This document shows, in pieces, positions 11,500 through 23,674 of a stretch of 64,000 nt of DNA (within the stretch, counting starts at the first letter, position 1; each line of letters starts with the position of its first letter). The DNA comes from Isoetes taiwanensis (taxonomy: Eukaryota; Streptophyta; Lycopodiopsida; Isoetales; Isoetaceae). Location: the NCBI GenBank assembly GCA_021234155.1, contig JAJEKV010000107.1, positions 434,001 through 498,000 on the forward strand, in the 5' to 3' direction. Below the pieces are notes generated by a model, which was given only the letters and a program-made list of their open reading frames with translations, did no database searches and was not told the DNA's origin. Made by a program: the position numbers and the translations under genes.

Positions 11500-13530
11500 T
11501 GTGGCTGCTGCTTTTGAGGGAGTGCATTGGGCTCGTAGGATGAGGCAGCCCCGTGTTTTTCTTAAGCTGGATTTTGCCAAGGCTTATGACAGTGTCAGCT
11601 GGCAGTTCTTGGCAGATATGATGCAGGCCTTTGGGTGCGGGCCTACTTTCAGGGAAACGGTTATGAAGCTGCACGTGTCTGCTAGGGCGACAGTGTGGTG
11701 TCAGGGTGAGACCTTTTCAATCTTCTCTGTGGGCCGAGGCAAAAGGTCTCCGCATGGATGATGGGTCGCAACAGGTTTGCAGTCAATTTGCAGATGATAC
11801 ATTCCTCTTTCTTCATGCAGATGAGTCCAATCTCCAGGCAGCCAAGAATATTTTGGACGCCTTTTCTTTAGCCGGGATGCTTGCTTAACCGGGTCGGGCG
11901 TTTCGGCCATATGGGTACTTGGAGGAACCTCCTCCCCGCGTGGTTGAGTCGGTTTTCGGGCTCTAACACCGCCACACACGGTACCGCCAAACTGTTAGGG
12001 CATACCATTTGGCTTGGACATTAATGCTAGGGCAATTGGGGAGGAGACATTCTGTAATCTTAAGCAAAGATTTGAATTGGTGGAGAAGAAGTAAACTCAC
12101 CATGGCTGGTAGGATTTCGATAGCCAAGTCGCTGCTTTCTCAGAAGCACTCATGTTTATGACCTCTTGCATACTTGCGCCAGTAAAGTGTGGTTAAGGAG
12201 TTGGATGACACCATTCACAATTTTGTTTGGGGAGGGAATGAGGAGGGGGCTACTGATGAAGGTCGCATGGTGGAAGTGGCAAGCGCCCCGCATGTGCAAG
12301 GGGCTTGGGTATGCTTGATGTGTCGTTGCACGCGAAGGTTTTGGTGTCAAAATTCATCCGCGCTTGTTGCGGGAGCAACAATCCCGTGTGTTGGCTCTGT
12401 TGGTACGCGATGCGCCCCATCACTCTATTGTGTTTAAGAAGCCGCCTATTAAAACTCGTTTGCCGTGGGCTCTGTTTGAGGATTTGCGGCCATTCCCTCA
12501 TGCTTAGCCTTTTCTTAAGGGTCTCCACGAAGGCCCGGAAGGTGGTCAAGGTTCTCTTTTCATTGGACCCTAGCAGGTGTATGGTAGCCTCATCGCCCTT
12601 CTCGGGTACCCTTGGACTCTGCATCTCCCTTGGCCTCTTCCCTACACCTGTGCTTTCGGCCCGATGGATTGCTGCGGGGGTAACATCCATCCGTGGATCG
12701 GTATTGGGAGGGTCATCCGGCACCGTGGGAGGTTTTAGGGAGAGATTTGGCCTTGGCGGTGGGACATGGGACTTGGGCGAATTGCCAATGCTATTCCATT
12801 GCAGTTGTCTTCTCAAGTCAATCGCGTTTGGAAGTCGATAGTGGACTTGATGCATCTCGGTTTGTAGCATCGGCTTATGGGCTCCCTAGCGCCAGACACG
12901 TTGTCGCCCGGATAAGTGGTCGCTAAGCTTCGGTGGAGTAAGTGGCCCCGCCATGTGGAGGTGGGCGTGGAATACATTGCCTCCTCCTAAAACTGCGTAC
13001 CCTTTTGTGGCGAGATCTTGCACCGTAGCCTCGGTGGTGAATGTCCGAGTCCACGTGTTCAAGCCTCGTAGCGGAAACATGCCCTTTATGTGGGAGGCGA
13101 CGTGAGACCATTGAGCACCGCTTTGTCCTATGCACGAGGTAGGGGCAAATTTTGGTCCCGGGTGAGAGCCCTCTTTGGGACTTCACTATGCAGTCAGAAG
13201 ATTCTCTTGGGAGTCCTTCCTAGTAGGTGGGAAGTGGCCAAGCGGCAGGCGTTTCATTTATGCAGAGCTTGGCTTTTGTGGCTGATTTGGAAAAGGCGGA
13301 GAGCGAAGGTCTTTCAGAATGCAGTGCTTAGCCCTTTTCGGTTGGTTCCGATCTTGAGGCATAAGTTGTGGCAGGCTTACCAAGTCTCAAGCTTGTCTGG
13401 CACAGTTAAGCAGGAAATTTGGTCGACATTCCTACAGATTGTGGATCATGATGGGCGCTTCATTTCTTAGCACCACACTTATCATTGTACTTGATCGCAT
13501 TCTAGTGGTTTAATATATTCTTATATTCTT

Positions 13531-13564
<34 letters not shown>
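11500..13564 (+). mobile_element. 5'-truncated, decayed L1-type LINE
   Basis: At 11501-11760 the frame shows the L1-type reverse transcriptase motif FLKLDFAKAYDSVSW. After a frameshift, QFADDTFLFLHAD (about 11787-11825) is the catalytic DD motif. At about 13080-13130 the C-terminal zinc-binding module reads CPLCG, then ETIEHRFVLC. Frames change several times, so it is dead. It ends in a pure A run at about 13531-13564. AGTTAAA occurs just before it (11493-11499) and again 3 bases after the poly(A) (13568-13574), a weak candidate target duplication. The endonuclease and ORF1 are missing. Confidence 0.88.
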
Positions 13565-13565
<1 letters not shown>

Positions 13566-13574
13566 GTAGTTAAA

Positions 13575-15460
13575 AAGTACAAGAATACATTTGTTTTAAC
13601 ATAGGGACATAGAAATAATATGTTTTAACATAGTAACTGAAAAATATCTCCTTGTTGAATGGCCTGAATAGAAAATAGCTCAAAGACTACAAACCACTCA
13701 TTCCATCGATATGTGTAATAATGCATTTATGGTCGTACACACAAATACATGTGACAATTTAATTACGTGATCATTCTTCTTCTATATCTCAATCTACTCA
13801 TGCATTGATAAAAGGCGATTAAAATGCCAAATGTTCTTCTAGCATAAGAATGTCCTAAGGTTTGATGATGTAAAAATGAACGCCACGAGATGACTCCAAA
13901 AGCTATGCTTATATATCGATTAATCATGGTCCTACTACTATTATGAAGAAATAGAAAACCCTTCATAGTTGCAAAAGAATGAAATTGCATTGCAAAGCAT
14001 CCATCCAACCAAAAGTCACTATTTTGTAAATGGCATTATTCCATATAATATTGATCTTAAATTTCCAGTAAAAAAACAAAACAAAAACCAATCCTAATGC
14101 ATTACACCTTTACAAGCCACTTCCAATGCATTCCACTTTACAAATACAACAATTCTACATTGTGCTCTTGCTAAGCAAGTATGTTTGCAAGATTTTCCAT
14201 GTAAATGGCTCCCCTACAAAAACTATTTCTAAGATTGACAATGACTCAAATCTTACCTTTCACGATCTTTGTTTCATTTTCCTTACCTAACTTCCACCCT
14301 TCCCTCTGTTCTTCTTCCATTTCCAAAGCCCCAAACGTGCCCTACTACTAGTGTGCTTTTTTTTTTTTTTTTTTTTTTTTGGGGGGTTTGAGCATGGAAA
14401 AAGAGTTGCCTCTCTGTATAGGATGATAGTGGTGGGGAAGAAGAGTTGCCTAACTTATTATTCTTTGTGGCTTTGCAACGTCATTTCATGTAGAGCCACC
14501 GTTTCATGTAGAGTCATTGTCTTTTCAAACACAATACGAAAATAACCCTTATAGTTTTAGATCAAAGAAGCCACTAGTTTGCCTTAGCAAAGATGGGGAC
14601 ATGGGAACCACATAAGTGTTGGCCTAATCAAAAGCAGTTTACATAATTTTCAAGAAATGACTGGCAGGTGAGCAACATTGAAGATAGTACTGGGGCAAGA
14701 GTAGCATCAAGGTAGGAGTAAATGCATCGAATGGTCTTGAAGCACAACCAACTCTAGTCCTAGATGTGTAGAGTTATAACTTTACCCAATGGTCTTGAAG
14801 CACAAGGGACTATGTAAAGAGTTATTACAAAGCCATGAATGTAGCTCAGCTTTCATGCATTATAGAATTTCATCACCACGGAACCGTGAGGCTAGAAGGT
14901 AAGTTCCATCATCATAGTTCATGCTACCTTTAAGAAGTATAGAGGCATAACAGATTCCCATTCTAAAGGAAAAAAAAAAACCCTCGTGCAATCAACGTTA
15001 GTTTGTGCTTGTGACGAAAGCATAAAGAATAATACCAAAGAACATTCCTATAAGGTAAATCGGTGGTAATTTTAGAAAGCGTGGGGACGTAAAGGGAATT
15101 GTTAAAGTAATTTTGGAAAGCCAAAAAAGTTTCCTTCGTATAAAAAGATGCAGTTTTGGGGGCCACATACCATGTTTAGAGTACGACCCATTCTGCGCCG
15201 TTCATTCGCTTTCCTCTTCAATAACAAGTTCGCCACAAAAAATATAAATGAAGGTCTGGAACATGTGCATATTCTTATCATTAGGTAATTTGGGAGACGT
15301 ATTCTTGCAATACACGGCTACTTAGCAAGATAACTTATAAGACACGTTTTCAAGGGTTTTCAAAGGAGTATTAAAATAAAAAAACATGTGGTCAATGGTG
15401 GTTTAATGGTATATGCCAATGCTGGCCCCTGGGGATCCTAAGCAATAGGAAATAGAACTT
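13575..15460. other. AT-rich stretch without a recognisable gene
   Basis: No coding region stands out. It holds a 24-base T run near 14359-14382 followed by GGGGGG, which could be the poly(A) of a minus-strand retroposon. A block containing AATGGTCTTGAAGCACAA is repeated near 14728 and 14788. Confidence 0.5.
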
Positions 15461-15469
15461 AAGAAATGC

Positions 15470-15615
15470 CAAATACTAGGGAACCTAAACAATAAGAGAT
15501 AGATAGATATTATTTTAACATTCATGAGACTACATAGGACTTTGGGGTAGTCTCGAACTCAAAATGTAGTTGTTTTAAGACCGATGTGTTACCACTAGAC
15601 CAAAGGCTCAATAAC
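15470..15615 (-). mobile_element. tRNA-derived SINE-like element
   Basis: On the minus strand, TGGTCTAGTGGTA (15590-15602) fits a polymerase III A box and GAGTTCGAGACTACC (15546-15560) fits a B box, about 30-45 bases apart as in tRNA genes. A complete tRNA cloverleaf is not present, so a tRNA-headed SINE is the best reading. The tail and target duplication were not resolved. Confidence 0.45.
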
Positions 15616-15834
15616 ATTGCGCGCTCTTCCTGTTCTAATTTGCCCACATTTTTCTATGGCGATAGCAGTTTTTAAAAAGAATATGCACCATATGACATGA
15701 TACCCTTGGGAATGAAGGCAAGATAGCATCTTTGGTAGAGGTGACAACATTTTTGAGATGCACTAAAATACGAAAAAATTGCATTTTGGGCAGTGCTAGA
15801 TTCTCCCCAAGGCAATGGTATATTCACGAATCAA

Positions 15835-16045
15835 ACCGAATGAGATCTTCTGGGCAATTGGGAGGCAGAAGGCATGGTGTATCCATGGATCAGACGAGAA
15901 GAGATCTTCGAGGCAATTGGGAGGTCCAAAATCGATTGATAACTTAGGTAATGCACGAGCAGAAAGATGCAAGCGAGGGGCGGGGCTACGGCGGGATCCA
16001 TGGGTCAGAGTGAATGAGATTTTCGGGGCAATTGGGAGGCGTATG
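15835..16045 (+). repeat. Imperfect repeats upstream of the NDA gene
   Basis: Three copies of a block with GAGAT(C/T)TTC followed by GGCAATTGGGAGG (near 15843, 15901 and 16017) and two of ATCCATGG(A/G)TCAGA. They lie 250-450 bp before the NDA start codon, so they could be promoter elements, though a simple degenerate tandem repeat is equally possible. Confidence 0.5.
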
Positions 16046-16291
16046 GCCTAGAAGGCCATGGCTAATATAAAGATGAGGAAGATATTGGAATTGAATGGTT
16101 GGAATGGGCCAGGGGTGGCCAATATAAATGGACTCAATACTAAGAAAGTATATAAGGACGCATTGCTTAAATATAAAAGGCCAAAGCTATTCATAAAACC
16201 ATCGTGTTATGACCCTAGCGGTGCCGCCCTCAAACCCAAGTAAAATCGTCTGCTGTTACCCGATCTGCAGTAGAATTTCTTCGATCTGGGT

Positions 16292-18886
16292 ATGAGGCAT
16301 AGCTGGGCAATCCTTCTCCGGCAAGCCCGTCGATCGGCCCCCCTCCTCTTGCCCCACAAAATTTGCCCACATTATGCTGCCATTTCCCTTCGATCAGCCG
16401 GATCTGCCCCTTCGCCCTTTACCCAATTCGCCCTCAGGAATTTTTCGTCAAACCCTGCTGCCGTTCCGGCAGTTCCTTTAGAGGTCGATAATGTTGATCC
16501 TAGCTTCGAGAAAGCACATGCCAGTAGACTTCCTGAGACAAAACCTAACGAAAAGCCCAGAGTTGTTGTGCTGGGATCCGGTTGGGCTGCTTGCAGGCTT
16601 ATGAAGGATTTGGATACCAAATTGTATGATATTATTTGCATTTCTCCAAGGAATCATATGGTCTTCACACCCCTTTTGGCTTCTACTTGCGTGGGGACTC
16701 TGGAATTCAGATCGGTTGTTGAACCTGTTGAGGTGATCCAGCCAGCTTTGTCTAAATCAGCGGGTTCACATTATTTTCCAGGAAGGTGTATCAGCATAAA
16801 TCCACATCAGCGAGAGGTGCTTTGTTCATTGCTTCCACAATGCATTCCCATTCGTAAATGTGTTCTTTCAAACATGCTTAAGGTCTGTAAATGCTGTGCA
16901 TTTAGGTCTTCTGTGAGGCTGTGAGTGAAGAATCCAACGACGATCCACACAAGGAGAGAAGAAAATTTTGCGTGGCTTATGATAAGCTGGTGATAGCTAC
17001 AGGAGCAGATGCATTAACATTTGGTATCCATGGGGTTCCTGAGCATGCAATTTTCTTACGGGAAGTTCCACACGCACATCAAATACGTTCGAAACTTCTT
17101 TTGAATCTCATGTTGGCTGATATTCCTGGTATGTTTTCTTTGTTGATCTGTAGAGTCTGAGTTGTACTTTCTTTGTTTTCTCCATGACATGAACTAAAAT
17201 TCATTGAATTGCAGGTATATCTGAGGAAGAAAGGAGGAGGATTTTGCATTGCGTTGTGGTTGGTGGTGGCCCTACTGGTGTGGAATTCAGTGGAGAACTG
17301 AGTGACTTTATAAAAAGGGATGTTCATTCAAAATATGCTCATGTGAAGGATTATATACACGTCACTCTTATAGAGGTATTTTGCAGAACCCTTTTGGCTG
17401 TCTCTTTGTGAAGTATCCACTCCGTCAATGTATTTTTATGCTGTCAAGTGTATGCAGCTAGCACATTAGTCACTGTGTTCTTTCCCACAAGTAAAAGCGT
17501 GATATTCATTCCATTCATTGTTATGGCAGCTTACCATTTATTGGCTTTGTGTTTGTTGTAGTATTTTTCTGTACAATAAGTTCTTACGAAAATTTAAAAT
17601 CCTTCATCACAGGCTAGAGAGATTCTATCTTCTTTTGATGTACGTTTGAGACAATATGCTTCAAATCAACTTACAAAGGTAAGTATGTTGGTGGCACCTG
17701 CCAATGGTTGAATTGACTTAGCTGGTGTTGTTGCACCTTCTGTCTATTGTAGTGTTCCTTAGTTCATATACCATCTAGGAAGTTTGTGTAAGATATATTG
17801 GTTGTTAGTTGTTGGGGCTAACTTCATTGGTAGATGATTTTTCCTAATTCTTTCTTCCTCTCTAAGTTGAATCATGGCTTGTTTAATGTGGATAATCAGT
17901 CTGGGGTAACATTGAAGCAAGGAGTTGTCAAAGTTGTCACACCTGAGAAGCTAGTTCTGACAGATGGGACAGAAGTGCCATATGGTTTGCTGGTGTGGTC
18001 AACTGGGGTGGGACCTTCAACATTTGTGAGGAACCTGGCATTTGAAAAATCTCCTGGTGGGAGGTAGGTTTTTAATTGCCATTTTTTTATCCAAGAGCTG
18101 TCAATTCATTTGCTTTTTATTATCTAGGATTGGGGTAAACGAGTGGCTGGAAGTTCCCGACATGGAAGACGTATTTGCAATTGGTGATTGTGCTGGCTAT
18201 TTGAAAAGCACTGGGAAAAATGTGCTGCCAGCATTAGCCCAGGTAATTTTTAACTTTGATCGAAGTTGTTATTTGATGTGTGCTGGTATAAAGGAGGTCG
18301 TGCACAGGTTGCAGAAAGGGAGGGAAAATTTCTAGCAAAATTTTTAAACCAACAAGCCAAAGCTGGTGCTGGGCACGCAGGAGCTGCGGCCAAAACAAAA
18401 GTAGATAAGGGAGCACCTTTTGTGTACAAGCACTTGGGTAGCATGGCCAGCGTAGGCAGTTACAAGGCGTTAATGGATCTTCGTGTGGGCAAGGTATTCT
18501 CTACCTTCTGCTTAAGGCACAATGTTTTATGGATGGTTTTTAATAGTTAAAACTCGTTAAGGAACTATACTTCCAAAACTGAGCTGTGGTGATGTACAGA
18601 ATTTGCACCATCTTAAGGTTAAACGGAAAATGCTCACCTCTAAGCATTGTGTCCATGTTTCATTAATGCAAGCAGTTGGCATCCTAATCTTGAGGTGTTT
18701 CATGCTATGCAGGAGGAGAAGAAGGGCCTTGCATGGGCAGGTTTTGTGAGTTGGGTGGTTTGGAGGTCAGCATATCTAACCCGTGTTATTAGCTGGAGGA
18801 ATCGGTTCTATGTTGCTGTAAATTGGACAACTACTTTGGTATTTGGTCGTGACATTGCACGATTCTCTATTACAAAAAGTCAATAG
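16292..18886 (+). CDS. NDA: Alternative (type II) NAD(P)H dehydrogenase, NDA type, mitochondrial
   Basis: Eight exons with GT-AG introns: 16292-16816, 16906-17128, 17215-17375, 17613-17678, 17900-18063, 18128-18242, 18308-18493 and 18713-18886. All phases join, giving 537 aa. The family is a single-subunit flavoprotein that passes electrons from matrix NAD(P)H to ubiquinone, bypassing complex I without pumping protons. Residues 1-50 are Arg/Ser-rich with almost no acid, typical of a mitochondrial presequence. GSGWAA (95-100) is the FAD Rossmann loop, GGGPTG (266-271) the nucleotide-binding loop and [10 protein letters not shown] (about 395-404) the second FAD motif. The C-terminus (WRSAYLTRV, then SWRNRFYVA) is the family's membrane-contact region. 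No EF-hand insertion is visible, which favours NDA over NDB. The ATG is the first in frame. It is the only intact host gene here. Confidence 0.95.
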
Positions 18887-19184
18887 AGTGAGTTACTGAT
18901 CTATTCAAATTTTGGCGGCTAATTGATAAATAATGGATACATTATCCAGTAAAATGGTGCAATGTAAAGTTCTTTAAGAGATCAATATAATTTACATTCT
19001 TTCCTTGTTTATAGTACATACTCTACTTTTTGAAAAATATACCTATATCAGCTGGCCTGCCTGCTGGTTGGATGAAAATGAAGTAACATTAATGCTGTGT
19101 TTTGCAACTTTGCACTCTATTGCTGTATATTTGAGTGGTTATAGCTGGCTGGAAATACAGGTGTAGGGTTTTCCTTACAAACTT

Positions 19185-19232
19185 GAAGCTTGGCAGCAAT
19201 TTACTGAATTCTAGCAAGAAAGAAAGAAACTC
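19185..19232 (+). repeat. 48-bp repeat, copy 1
   Basis: A block starting GAAGCTTGGCAGCAATTT and ending GAAAGAAACTC recurs at 24910-24957 with one mismatch. The two direct copies bracket the helicase debris and the phosphoglycerate mutase pseudogene. Confidence 0.85.
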
Positions 19233-19280
19233 ACCATGGCCTCAAGGCCCTAAGTGAGCAAGAATAAATAACTAGCAGAA

Positions 19281-19672
19281 TTGCAGGGTTGGGAAATAGT
19301 CAACGGAACGACAGGAACAGTCGCGTACATAGAGACCGATGAGCAGATGGGGGACGCGAAAGGCATCACGGTCCACGTCGATATCTCCCTCCACCATATC
19401 ACGTCAAGCGAACGCTGGTTGAGTGCAGGCACCAGCGGCCGAGGACCATCTTCAAAAAAACGTTCCCACTCGCGCTGGCGTACTCCATGACGAGGCACAA
19501 GAGCCAGAGCTCCACGATAGAAGGCAACGCAATCATGGTCGTGAGGAGGGTGTTCACGCCCAGGCTACTATACGTGATGCTCTCGCGAATCAAGGATAGG
19601 AAGCAACTGTCGATCATGTCGCCGATCATGACGGCGGTCTTCCAGCCGAACAAAATGCTGCCAATGTAGCCG
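19281..19672 (+). pseudogene. Pif1-like helicase C-terminal fragment (Helitron type or host)
   Basis: The first frame reads NGTTGTVAYIE, typical of the region before the last helicase motifs. After a frameshift near 19430 the second frame reads FPLALAYSMTRHKSQ (motif V region) and LLYVMLSRIKDRKQL (motif VI region), ending at a stop near 19672. This is the C-terminus of a Pif1-family superfamily 1 helicase, as in Helitron RepHel proteins and in cellular Pif1. The Walker motifs are absent, and no Rep domain or Helitron end is visible nearby, so the source stays open. Confidence 0.65.
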
Positions 19673-19682
19673 CTTCAAAACT

Positions 19683-20960
19683 TGTGGTAATCCCCACTTC
19701 GCCGTGCGAGGGGAAACGATACATTTCCAAAACATTTCCCCTTTAAGCATGTAGAAGTAGTTGACATGATCGTGTTGTGGGGTTCTATGTGTATTACTTA
19801 CCTCTAATGATCATTCTTTTCCTTCTTGGCCATTCACACAGATCCGTATCTTCGTTGGCATTCCTTTTCCAACACATTAAACCTTTAAGCATGTAGAAGT
19901 AGTTGTTTGATGCCCAATACTGAGGTTTTTGATTCATATATAGCACTTTGGACTTTTCCCATTTGGACTTTTGACCACAATAGTCTAGTCTTTTTTTCCA
20001 AACGCTTATTTTGACATGATTGTGTTGTGGGGATTGCAGAGAAAACCTGATTCAACCATAAGGCTTTTGCCTTTAAATGCCAAACAAGAATACTTGGAAA
20101 GTGCATCGACTTATTGGACAATACTTGGAACATACTTGACATTCTTCAAAACATGTGGTAATCCCCACTTTGCCGTACGAGGGGGAACTGTACATTTCCA
20201 AGAAGACGCCGCGACACGGATTCTCCATAGCAGGGACCCAATAAGGGGTGTACGATGTAAGATTCATATCTTAACACATTGCCGCTCATTTTGACACAAT
20301 TGTGTTGTGGGGTTTATGGTAATCCCCACTTCCTCGTACGAGGTGTTTACGTGATTTAACCATAAGGCTTTGGCCCACAAATGCCAATGTATACTTAGGA
20401 AGTGCATCGCATTGGACAATCCTTGGAATATACTTGATATTCCTCTCTACTTTGTATAGGGTAAAGCCTCTCTAGTGCAAATACTTTCTTTGATTTACAT
20501 CTTTAAACCTTCTATCTGTATTATTTACCTCTAATGACCAATCTTTTCCTTCTTGGCCATTCGCACAGATCCGTATCTTCGTTGGCATTCCTTTTCCTTA
20601 TGTGTTGTTCGCACACAATTCCATTTGGCATCATATCAAACCAGTAATTGGGAAGTCAACGCGCAATTCTTAAAACTCCGTATCATTTCTCAAAGGAATT
20701 CAAGCCTTTGCAGGCATACCGGAAGAAAAAAAAACCTAAGTAGGTCGTTGCCGATCTTCAAATTACCACGGAAAAGACCAAGCGAAACCCGATCAGACGC
20801 GTGATGCTCTCGCGAATAAAGGACAGGAAGCAACTGTCGATCGTTTTGCCAATCACGACGGCAGACTTCCAGCCGAACAAAACGCTGCTAATGTAGCCGC
20901 TTCAAAACCTGTGGTAGTCCCCACTTCGCCATACGAGGGGGAACCGTACATTTCCAGCTT
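19683..20960 (+). repeat. Patchwork of short local duplications around the helicase fragment
   Basis: TGGTAATCCCCACTTCG with a following ACGAGGGG block occurs near 19683, 20157, 20318 and (as TGGTAGTCC) 20911. ACAGATCCGTATCTTCGTTG occurs near 19839 and 20565. TTAAGCATGTAGAAGTAG occurs near 19742 and 19886. GTGTTGTGGGG occurs near 19773, 20022 and 20302. Segments have been copied several times in the same orientation, with mutations. Confidence 0.75.
20801..20897 (+). pseudogene. Second copy of the Pif1-like helicase C-terminus
   Basis: Reads MLSRIKDRKQLSI and ends QPNKTLLM then stop, matching the last about 32 codons of the fragment at 19578-19672 and the downstream GTAGCCGCTTCAAAAC block. 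It is part of the local duplications. Confidence 0.7.
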
Positions 20961-21684
20961 GTCAAAAAGCCATATGAAATATAATCGCTCAAGTAGAAAC
21001 ATTGTTGAAGAAGGAACAAATCAAGCCTTAGAATTGGATTTTCTAGTCATTGGTTCTCATGCTGTTGTGTTCAAGATTTTAGCCTGCATTTTTGCATGGG
21101 CCATTTTATATTTATTATCCTTTTCTAAAAATTCAATAAAATTAACACGAGGAGAAATTAGTTGTGCATTTTAAAAGGACTATCAATGTTGGCAAGATAA
21201 AGACCCTGGGAACTTGCCGTTTGTCAAGATAAAAAAAGGAAGTATCAAGGAAGTATCTTCCGGATCAGTATTGTCATTTCGTTGCATATTAATGATATAT
21301 GAATTGTAATTGTTGGGACCTAGGACTCGCATTTTTATCGCCATTATAGAATTACGATGAGATCATACCAATTTTCAAATCTGTGTTGCATTATTTGAGA
21401 ATAGACTTGCATTTGTTAAAATCACCACAAATATCAAATGAGGAATGATAAGCTTTGCAGAAAAACCATTTTGACTTTGTCAAAACACGAGTTTGCGTGT
21501 GATGTATGATTTCCCTTCATTCAAAATTGTGAATTGTGTTTTATAATTCAAAATCTTAGGTTGGCTTTGAATATGTTTGCCAAATCGAGATGGCTCAAAG
21601 ACTTCACCTCATTCACAAAATACAAAGTGCGTTTGTCCTCTTATTATAATTTGTTCTGAAATGCTTAACTTTTGTCAATCTAAA
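20961..21684. other. AT-rich spacer, nothing recognised
   Basis: A 87-codon open frame at 20911-21174 spans the repeat edge and resembles no family. No repeats longer than about 15 bases were noticed. Confidence 0.4.
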
Positions 21685-23105
21685 CCACCTCAATCAAAGA
21701 TGGTTCATAATCTTACGGGGCTTCAAAACCAAGTAGGTTAATAATCGTGGCGCTACATTAGCAAGCCCGACCTTTGGAAGATCTTTCCTAAACCTAATGT
21801 TCTTCTGCAATCCAGATCCACCTATTGCAATTGGAACCTGCAATAAAAAAAATGCAAGCACAATGAGAATTACCATTATCATAACTTCTTAAAGAGTATG
21901 CAAGTTAAAAGAAAAGGAACAAGCATTACCGGTGCCAATGTATGAGATGTAAGGATTTGAACATTCCCATTTTTGTCCACAGGTTCATTTGTCTTAGGAT
22001 TCCTCTTCACCATGTCTTCAGCATTGCCATGATCTGCTGTAATAAGATAGATGCCTCCAACTTGCTCAATAGCATCCACCATTATCTGCAAAGACAAATG
22101 CCTTGCTTATAGTCAATGATTACATATTGCACAAAAAACTAATATGACCAATTTAAAAAAACCAGTCAGAAAATAACCTTGACGGCTTTGTCATCAGCCT
22201 CGCAGGCAACAATTGTTGCCTTGAGATCACCAGTATGCCCAACCATATCACCATTTGGTAAGTTCACTCGCACCTAGAGAAAACACAAAGTACTTCAGCA
22301 CAAGATGATAGTAGAAAGATGCCAGACTTAAATATTAACATGACTTACCTGATCAAACCTCCCACTAAGAATAGCTTCCTTCGTCCTCTCAGCAATCTCC
22401 ACAGCCTTCATTAACGGCTTTTCATTGAAGCTTATGCCCTGATTGCTAGGGATTTCAACATACTCCTTCTTCTCCTTGTTAAAGTAACCAGATCTATTTC
22501 CATTCCAGAAGAATGTGACGTGGCCAAACTTTACTGTCTCACTGCAAGATCATGGGTCAGCTGCAATCATGTGAAGATAATTCAATTCCATAGTAAAATC
22601 ATTCCAGAAGAATGTGACGTGGCCAAACTTTACTGTCTCACTGCAAGATCAAGGGTCAGCTGCAATCATGTGAAGATAATTCAATTCCATAGTAAAATTT
22701 ACTCACGCACCTGCAAGCAAATGTACTAATGCCATTATTCGCTAAATACTCTCCTGAAGTTCTATCGATTTCAGGTGGATACTAAATAGTGACTAGGAAG
22801 CTTTAGCTCGCCATCATACTGAAGCATCCCTGCATATCTGATCTTGGGAAAATGGACACGATCAAACTTATCAAATTTCTCATATTCCAAAGCCGTGGCC
22901 AAGCATAACCATGCAACAAGACGGAAATTTGATCATAACAAGCATCCCCATCAACAATAGGCCCAACAGCCTTCCCATTGTCATCAACAATAACAAAGGG
23001 AGGATAGTATTGATCATTGACCTTGGGATCAGCTTCCTTCAGTTTCTTTAGAGCCTCAAGTGCACTTGTAAATTTATTTGGTCCTTTGACGTCTCTGCCT
23101 CAAGC
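21685..23105 (-). pseudogene. 2,3-bisphosphoglycerate-independent phosphoglycerate mutase pseudogene
   Basis: Minus-strand exons carry the C-terminal half of the glycolytic enzyme that interconverts 3- and 2-phosphoglycerate. From the last: a frame with VPIAIGGSGL (about 21840-21700); IMVDAIEQVGGIYLITADHGNAEDM, which contains the metal ligands DH (22086-21931); VRVNLPNGDMVGHTGDLKA (22273-22179); and a frame with KFGHVTFFWNGNRSGYF (22546-22350). Further upstream are LPSHYLVSTPEIDRTSG (about 22805-22750) and PPFVIVDDNGKAVGP (about 23015). Splice sites are kept. Frameshifts near 22915 and 22800, a frameshift plus stop in the last exon near 21745, and a 99-bp duplication over an exon edge show it is dead. 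The N-terminal catalytic Ser region is missing. Confidence 0.88.
22502..22698 (+). repeat. Tandem duplication of 99 bp in the mutase pseudogene
   Basis: Copies at 22502-22600 and 22601-22698 differ at one base (CATGGGTC against CAAGGGTC). The unit covers the 5' edge of one exon and part of the preceding intron, so it duplicates a splice acceptor. Near identity makes it young. Confidence 0.95.
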
Positions 23106-23275
23106 TCTGTAGTAGATGACTAGAAATGCTGAACTTCCTGTATTTTCCATTTATCCAGAACGTTTTATAGACGAGCTTATGCCTGGTCTTTCTTAGCTTT
23201 TCCAACAGCCTTTCATTATCTGCTCTAATGCTTTTAAAAAGGAAGGATCTTTACAAAAGTCATCTGTTCTATCTA

Positions 23276-23674
23276 TCATCTAATATGGGATGTCTTGCAT
23301 GGGGCATTTATAGAAGCTAGTATAACCTCCAAGAAGTAAATGCACCAGTGCTGCTCATAACACTGCAGCATGGCGCTGAAGCCATTGTGTGCCCTTAGCA
23401 TGGCCTTGAGCATCCAATCCTCGGAATACCAATCTTGTACCAGCATCTCAGCATCCTTCATAACCATGTATAGCTCTCTAGCTAAAAGCTTGCACCTGTC
23501 CTGCTTCAAGCTATCAAGATCCTTGACCTCATCTAGCAGCCATTTTATGCTTCCTTCTAATTTTTGAAAGTCCAAGAACTTCCATTGGACTAGGTTGATT
23601 CTGATATGCTTGGTCTTCATTTGCTTCCGCTTAACTTTTCCTGGAATGTTATAAGCATGAACTAGAAAATCCAA
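23276..23674 (-). CDS. Uncharacterised helical protein fragment
   Basis: An open frame of 132 codons, rich in Leu, Lys and Glu with heptad-like stretches (LEGSIKWLLDEVKDLDSLK, then LLARELYMVMKDAEMLV), predicts a helical bundle. N-terminal helical bundles of plant kinases or RPW8/HeLo-like proteins look like this, but I see no diagnostic motif. It lies just upstream (in minus sense) of the mutase pseudogene with no sign of belonging to it. It may be a gene fragment. Confidence 0.3.
   Translation of the reverse strand: MDFLVHAYNIPGKVKRKQMKTKHIRINLVQWKFLDFQKLEGSIKWLLDEVKDLDSLKQDRCKLLARELYMVMKDAEMLVQDWYSEDWMLKAMLRAHNGFSAMLQCYEQHWCIYFLEVILASINAPCKTSHIR

Noticed and set aside
12250-12870. 206-codon minus-strand open frame
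   Set aside because: It lies antisense to the LINE body and has no domain; it is a shadow of the decayed LINE coding strand.
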